Positions 6,487 through 10,690 of a stretch of 10,690 bases of DNA are shown here, one piece after another. The stretch's first letter is position 1, and every line of letters starts with the position of its first letter. A model generated the notes under the pieces. It saw nothing but the letters and a program-made list of their open reading frames with translations, was not told the origin of the DNA and did not search any database. The stretch comes from Betaproteobacteria bacterium (GTDB lineage: Bacteria > Pseudomonadota > Gammaproteobacteria > Burkholderiales > SG8-39): contig VBCJ01000015.1 of NCBI GenBank assembly GCA_005884335.1, positions 1-10,690 of the forward strand, read 5' to 3'. A program made the translations under genes and the position numbers.

Positions 6487-7695
6487 TTAGGTTATCCCAT
6501 TGGCGCGGCGCACGCTCGCAATCATGCTGCTCACCAGCAGAAACTCCCGCCGGCCCTCCCGGCTCCCCGCCTGCCGGCGCAGCTCATCGAAGTTCTTCCT
6601 GCGCCCCTCTTCGGATTTCTCGTTGAGCCGCCTCAAGTTCTTGATCGAATGCTCCTGGACGTATTCGAGGTTCACGGTGCGGCGCTGGCGCACGTAGAGA
6701 TCGAGCAGCGACTCGTCCGCCTCGCCGCGGCACACTTTCCCGAGCTTCTCGGTGAGATTGAACGAGTCGTGGATCCCTCCGTTCAGCCCGAAGGCACCCA
6801 TGGGGTTGTTCAGATGCGCGGCGTCGCCGGCGAGCAGGACCCGTCCCGCGCGGAAATCCTTTGCCACGCGCTGGTGCACCCTGTAGAGGCTCTTGTACTT
6901 GATCTGGTAACGCTCCTTCCTGGGCAGGAAACTCTGCATGCGTCTCTCGACCATCTCCTCGGAAAGCGTCAGCGCTTCTTCCTCCTCCGGCGGCGCCGGG
7001 AAAATCACGCGCCATATTCCCGGAGGCCCTTCGTCGGGCATTTTGAACAGCGCGGCCCATTCCTCCGGATCGGCGAGGTACGCGTTCATGGCGTAGCCGT
7101 GCGGCGCGTAGTCGTAAGTCGTGCTCGCCACGAGGAAGCGCTCGTCCCAGGTGAAGCCGTCGAACCCCACGTCGGTGCACTTGCGAACGGTGCTGCGGCC
7201 GCCGTCGGCGCCCACCAGCCAGTCGGCCTCGAAGATTTCCATTCCGCCCGGCGTCGCCGCCGTCACCGTGACCCTGTCGGCGGTCTGCGAGAGGTCGGTC
7301 ACCTTGTGCGAGAAGCGCACCTCCGCGTTCGGACAGGCCGCGAGCTTGTTGAGAATGATCGGCGTGAGACGATGCTGCTCGAGATGCAGACGATACGGAT
7401 ACGGAGTGAGGTCGCCGATTTCGGTCACGTCCCACTCGACGATGACGCCTTCCCTGCGGTCGCGGATCTGCCAGCGCGGCACCTTGATCGCCGCCTTGTG
7501 CATCTCGTCGGTGATGCCGTAGGGCGCCATCAGCTCGAGCGAAGGCGGGTGATAGGTGCCGGCGCGCAGGTCGATCGTAAGGGCCGGCTCGGCTTCCAGC
7601 ACCAGCACCGAGACGTCCTGTTTCGCGAGCGCGAGCGCCGTCAGCAGCCCGACCGGGCCGGCGCCCGCAACGATGACTTGAGCGTTCCTTGGCAT
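6487..7695 (-). CDS. Class A FAD-dependent (aromatic-ring type) monooxygenase
   Basis: A 402-residue single-component flavoprotein hydroxylase of the p-hydroxybenzoate hydroxylase/UbiH/MhpA superfamily, which uses NAD(P)H and O2. The dinucleotide-binding fold is N-terminal, with GAGPVG at 11-16 and the ribose-binding acidic residue E34 in VLVLEAEP. The DG motif is GADGGRS (D164, G165). The second FAD motif is LLAGDAAH with D291, followed by NPMGAFGLNGGIHD at 297-310. It lacks the thioredoxin-like C-terminal domain of the longer phenol-hydroxylase/MhpA members, so it is of PobA/UbiH size. The C-terminal ~60 residues are charged and helical-looking. It starts 16 bp after the upstream transporter stop, with GGGGA directly before the ATG. 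The class is secure; the substrate (an aromatic, quinone-like or polyketide-like compound) cannot be assigned. Confidence 0.88.
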   Translation of the reverse strand: MPRNAQVIVAGAGPVGLLTALALAKQDVSVLVLEAEPALTIDLRAGTYHPPSLELMAPYGITDEMHKAAIKVPRWQIRDRREGVIVEWDVTEIGDLTPYPYRLHLEQHRLTPIILNKLAACPNAEVRFSHKVTDLSQTADRVTVTAATPGGMEIFEADWLVGADGGRSTVRKCTDVGFDGFTWDERFLVASTTYDYAPHGYAMNAYLADPEEWAALFKMPDEGPPGIWRVIFPAPPEEEEALTLSEEMVERRMQSFLPRKERYQIKYKSLYRVHQRVAKDFRAGRVLLAGDAAHLNNPMGAFGLNGGIHDSFNLTEKLGKVCRGEADESLLDLYVRQRRTVNLEYVQEHSIKNLRRLNEKSEEGRRKNFDELRRQAGSREGRREFLLVSSMIASVRRANGIT

Positions 7696-7711
7696 TCCCC
7701 GTGCCGGGATT

Positions 7712-8929
7712 CTACGTCACGGCTGCTTCGGCCGAGCGCACCCGGCGGGCGAGCGCGATGCAGGAGAGCGTCCCCGCGGCCGACAGGATCCCTATCATCC
7801 AGTAGCGGGTCAGCTCGCCCCCGGCCGAGCGGCCGACGACGAGGCTCGCGACGAAGGAGGCTGCGCCGGCGGCGAGCTGCTGGATGGACGCATTGAAGCT
7901 CATCACGCTGCCGCGCAGGCGCGGCTCCGCACCCGAGGTGATCAGCGCCATCGCCGGCACCATGCGCGCCGAGGACGCCGCGAACATCAGCATCAGAACG
8001 AGCGCAGCAACGAGGAGAGGCGAGCGCGGCAGACTGGTCGTCGCCAGCGCGGCAATGGCCGTGGCCGCCGCGCACCACGCGAACACCGCTCGCCTGCCGA
8101 GGGTATCGCTCCACCCGCCCACCAGGCGCGCGGTGAGCAGCGCCGCGATCCCGGCGACCAGATACACCAGGGGCAGTTGCGCCTCGCTCACCCCGACGTT
8201 CGTCACCAGGTAGGGCGCGATGAACGGAAACACCAGGAAGCCCGAGAACACCAGCAGCGCCGAGAACGCGAAAATCCTCAGATGGTTGGCCTCCCCGAAC
8301 ACGGCTCTGATTTGAGCGAGCGCGTTGCGCTCCCCCCCTGCCACGAGGTGCGCGCGCACCGGGGGGATCGCGAACCAGGCCGCCAGCAGGATTGCCGAGC
8401 AAAGCGCGGCGAGGAACACGTAGGGCGCGCGCCAGGTGAAATGCAGCGCGAGGTACAGGCTGATCGGCACGCCCAGGATCGAGGCGAGCGAGAAAGCCGA
8501 CATGACCGCGCCGAACGCCCGGCCGCGCCGGCTTTCCGGAACCACGTCCGCGACGATGGTAAAAATATTCGCAGCGACCACGCCGCCGAAGGCGCCGGCC
8601 GCCGTGCGAGCGGCAAGCAGCGTCGCGTAGCTCGGCGCGGCAGCACATGCCGCCATGGTCGCCGCGAAACAGGCGTACAGCGCGAGCATCGCGGTCTTGC
8701 GGTCGAAGCGGTCGATGACGAGCGCGGAGAAAAAGCCGGACAAACTCGCGGCCACGGCGTAGATCGAGACGAAGAATCCGAGCTGGGTCGGGGTGATGTC
8801 GAACGCTCGCATGAGTTGCGTGCCCAGCGGCATCAGCACCATGAAATCGACCATCTGGCTGAACTGGATGCCCGAGAGCACCAGCAACAGGAGCCACTCT
8901 CGCGGCGCCGGCCGGGGCTCGGAGGTCAT
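7712..8929 (-). CDS. MFS transporter (DHA1/AraJ-like)
   Basis: A 405-residue inner-membrane protein with about 12 hydrophobic segments and the usual central loop near 190-215. The N-half signature is DRFDRK at 73-78 after a small-residue helix (loop 2-3 motif A), with a C-half copy GGWSDTLGRR at 271-280. PESRRGRAFG at 131-140 is the typical TM4-TM5 motif, and the acidic residue in MVDFMVLMPLG (D28, TM1) resembles drug/proton antiporter-like members. Its ATG overlaps the stop of the upstream transporter gene (ATGA), so translation is probably coupled. It may import or export the compound handled by the adjacent monooxygenase. Direction and substrate are not readable from sequence. Confidence 0.9.
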   Translation of the reverse strand: MTSEPRPAPREWLLLLVLSGIQFSQMVDFMVLMPLGTQLMRAFDITPTQLGFFVSIYAVAASLSGFFSALVIDRFDRKTAMLALYACFAATMAACAAAPSYATLLAARTAAGAFGGVVAANIFTIVADVVPESRRGRAFGAVMSAFSLASILGVPISLYLALHFTWRAPYVFLAALCSAILLAAWFAIPPVRAHLVAGGERNALAQIRAVFGEANHLRIFAFSALLVFSGFLVFPFIAPYLVTNVGVSEAQLPLVYLVAGIAALLTARLVGGWSDTLGRRAVFAWCAAATAIAALATTSLPRSPLLVAALVLMLMFAASSARMVPAMALITSGAEPRLRGSVMSFNASIQQLAAGAASFVASLVVGRSAGGELTRYWMIGILSAAGTLSCIALARRVRSAEAAVT

Positions 8930-10140
8930 GGCGGCGTTCCGGGGGCGGCGCGGAGGCGGATCGCCCAGGCCATGGCGATCGCTCCGGCGCCGAGGCTCAT
9001 GAATGCCAGTCCCCAGGCGAACGGGCTCGAATTGCCGCCGGCCAGATCGAGCACCGCGCCGAAGACGAGCGGCGCGAAGAACCCCGCGCCGAAACCGAGC
9101 ATCGAGTGCACCGCCATGGCCGCGCCGCGGATGCGCTCATCGATGCGCGTGACGAGGCCCGCGGTCAACGCGGAGGAATCGCCCATGACGAGGCCCATGT
9201 GCATGATGACGAGTCCCACGAGGGCGTACGGCGGAAGCGCAGCGGCGAAACCGAGCGTGCAGGTGAGCGCGCCCGAGGCGAGCATCGCCATCCAGATCAG
9301 CCGCTCGCGTCCGTGGCGCATCGCGAGCTCGTTGCCGCCGATGCTCGCCGCCGGCCCGAAGAGATTGGCGATCGCCGCGATCGCCACCGCCGACCAAGCC
9401 GCCGGGGCCGCGCCTTCGGCGATCCGCAGATCCTGCGCGAATACGATGAACGCCACGAGCCACGAGCGCGAGCCGAACAGCTCCCAGCAGTGCACGGCGT
9501 AGCCGAAGATGTAGGGCCGCACCTCGCGGCTATTGAGCACCGGCCGGAAGTCGAGCATGCGCGTGCCGTGCAGCGGAGTCGGTTTCCTCGGCGGCAATCC
9601 GAGCGCAACCATGAGCCCGGCGGCGAGCGGCCCGATCGCGCCCAGGCCGAACGCCCAGCGAAAGCCCATCGTGTCGGCGATCCAGCCCGAGAGCAGGATC
9701 GACAGGCTCGTGCCCAGGCCGAACACCGCTGTATAAAAAGAGACGGCACGGCTCTGCGCGCCGGTCGCCGGAACGTTGTCGGTGAGCGCGCGCAGCCCCG
9801 GCATGTAGGTGCCGGCGATTCCCGCCCCCGCGCAGAGCTGCAGGAGCGAAGCCGAGAGGAGTCCGTTCGCGAACAGCGCCATCCCCGCGAGCGCCGCCGC
9901 CGCGACGGCGCTCGAGACCAGATAAACGCGCCGCGCATCGACGCGGTCGGTGAGGCTGGTGAGCAGCGGCACCGCGGCCATGTAGCCGGCGAAGAACGCG
10001 CCGCTGATGAAGCCGGCCTGCGAGTTGTTCAGGCCCCACTCGTCCTGCAGCCTCGGCAGCAGCGTCGCGTAGGTGGAGAAGCCCGCCATGCTCGTCACGT
10101 GCGCGGCGCACATCCAGGCGATGACCCGCCACGGTTTCAC
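8926..10140 (-). CDS. MFS transporter, second of a tandem pair
   Basis: A 404-residue inner-membrane protein with about 12 hydrophobic segments. The first half has a loop 2-3 signature SLTDRVDARR at 62-71. The matching C-half loop is degenerate, GGNELAMRHGRER at 268-280. The frame stays open upstream to about 10566, but that part lies over the hydratase gene. GTG at 10140 is chosen because it overlaps the hydratase TGA as GTGA and places the first membrane helix right after MKPWR. A later ATG (residue 10) would cut into that helix. No clear Shine-Dalgarno is seen, as expected for coupled initiation. It is clearly different in sequence from the neighbouring transporter, so the pair is not a recent duplication. 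Substrate unknown. Confidence 0.88.
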   Translation of the reverse strand: MKPWRVIAWMCAAHVTSMAGFSTYATLLPRLQDEWGLNNSQAGFISGAFFAGYMAAVPLLTSLTDRVDARRVYLVSSAVAAAALAGMALFANGLLSASLLQLCAGAGIAGTYMPGLRALTDNVPATGAQSRAVSFYTAVFGLGTSLSILLSGWIADTMGFRWAFGLGAIGPLAAGLMVALGLPPRKPTPLHGTRMLDFRPVLNSREVRPYIFGYAVHCWELFGSRSWLVAFIVFAQDLRIAEGAAPAAWSAVAIAAIANLFGPAASIGGNELAMRHGRERLIWMAMLASGALTCTLGFAAALPPYALVGLVIMHMGLVMGDSSALTAGLVTRIDERIRGAAMAVHSMLGFGAGFFAPLVFGAVLDLAGGNSSPFAWGLAFMSLGAGAIAMAWAIRLRAAPGTPP

Positions 10141-10690
10141 CTGTGCTTGAACTTCGGCTTGCGTTTCTCGACGAACGCCGCCATGCCTTCCTTCTGGTCT
10201 TCGGTCGCGAAGAGGGCGTGAAACACGCGCCGCTCGAATAGCATCCCTTCCGCGAGCGGCGATTCGTACGCGCGGTTGACCGCTTCCTTCGCCATCATCA
10301 CCGACGGCAGCGAGAACTCCGCGATTTGCGCCGCCGCTGCGAGAGCCTCCTCGAGCAGCTTGTCGGCGCTCACCACGCGCGAAACGAGGCCTGAGCGCTC
10401 GGCCTCGGCCGCGTCCATCATGCGTCCGGTGAGCACGAGGTCCATCGCCTTCGCCTTGCCGACCGCGCGCGGCAGGCGCTGCGTGCCGCCCGCTCCGGGG
10501 ATGATGCCGAGCTTGATCTCGGGCTGGCCGAATTTCGCCGTGTCGGCCGCGATGATGATGTCGCACATCAACGCGAGCTCGCAGCCGCCACCGAGCGCGT
10601 AGCCAGCGACCGCGGCGATCACGGGCTTGCGAATCGACCTCATCCGCTCCCAGTTGCGCGTGATGTACTCGCCCTTGTACACGTCCATGT
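10137..10690 (-). CDS. Enoyl-CoA hydratase/isomerase (crotonase family), 5' end outside the window
   Basis: The visible part is about 184 residues of a protein usually near 260. Roughly 70-75 N-terminal residues are missing, so the ATG at 10688 is probably internal. It is expected to add water to trans-2-enoyl-CoA in beta-oxidation or aromatic-acid degradation. Counting from that ATG, the two catalytic glutamates of true hydratases are both present: E37 in GGGCELALMCDI and E57 in FGQPEIKLG, 20 residues apart as in rat mitochondrial hydratase (E144/E164). The oxyanion-hole region ALGGG and PGAGGTQRLPR are intact, and the C-terminus KRKPKFKHR is typical. The stop overlaps the start of the next transporter (GTGA). 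Crotonase members vary in substrate, but retention of both glutamates favours real hydratase activity. Confidence 0.92.
   Translation of the reverse strand, partial: MDVYKGEYITRNWERMRSIRKPVIAAVAGYALGGGCELALMCDIIIAADTAKFGQPEIKLGIIPGAGGTQRLPRAVGKAKAMDLVLTGRMMDAAEAERSGLVSRVVSADKLLEEALAAAAQIAEFSLPSVMMAKEAVNRAYESPLAEGMLFERRVFHALFATEDQKEGMAAFVEKRKPKFKHR

Noticed and set aside
5800..7896. A 698-codon open frame on the plus strand opposite fadD and the monooxygenase
   Set aside because: It is antisense to two genes with full family motifs. Its composition (rich in His, Arg, Glu, Ala, Leu) is what the complementary strand of GC-rich codons gives, and it shows no domain motif. It is a shadow frame.
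8177..9502. Long plus-strand open frames opposite the two transporters (also 9106-10221)
   Set aside because: Highly charged, Arg/Glu/His-rich products with no domain; these are antisense shadows of membrane-protein genes in GC-rich DNA.
10141..10566. Possible 142-residue N-terminal extension of the upstream transporter
   Set aside because: The frame is open but overlaps the hydratase gene out of frame, its composition is arginine/glycine-rich, and the transporter family begins at the first membrane helix. The GTGA overlap at 10137-10140 is the better start.

Overview
The window is dense, GC-rich coding DNA (roughly two-thirds G+C by eye, strong G/C third-position bias) typical of a chromosomal region of a proteobacterium, most likely a betaproteobacterium (Burkholderiales/Rhodocyclales-like). 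The basis is the fused long indolepyruvate:ferredoxin oxidoreductase, the close resemblance of the acyl-CoA ligase to Escherichia coli FadD, and the co-oriented beta-oxidation-type genes. This assignment is inference from remembered family resemblance. I see no mobile elements, phage genes, rRNA, tRNA or CRISPR.

Left part, plus strand (1-4732): a complete 1180-residue fused indolepyruvate ferredoxin oxidoreductase is followed one base later by a ChaC-type gamma-glutamylcyclotransferase. A 91-bp gap with two back-to-back inverted repeats then precedes a stand-alone CheY-like receiver protein. The receiver gene ends 5 bp from the stop codon of the convergent gene on the other strand.

Right part, minus strand (4738-10690, read right to left): a compact five-gene run. 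It starts with an enoyl-CoA hydratase (5' end outside the window), then two consecutive major facilitator superfamily transporters, a class A FAD-dependent monooxygenase, and a FadD-type long-chain acyl-CoA ligase. The first three genes are joined by 4-base start/stop overlaps (GTGA, ATGA), the monooxygenase follows after 16 bp, and fadD after 78 bp. This looks like one transcription unit for taking up, hydroxylating, CoA-activating and beta-oxidising an organic acid or aromatic/acyl compound. The substrate cannot be read from sequence.

Taken together the window is catabolic: oxidative decarboxylation of aryl-pyruvates to aryl-acetyl-CoA on one strand, acyl-CoA activation and hydration on the other. 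All eight protein families are recognisable. I found no clear novel system; the points worth a second look are the unusual cysteine layout and extra C-terminal domain of the fused oxidoreductase, the coupled tandem transporters, the undefined catabolic operon, and the paired hairpins before the receiver gene.
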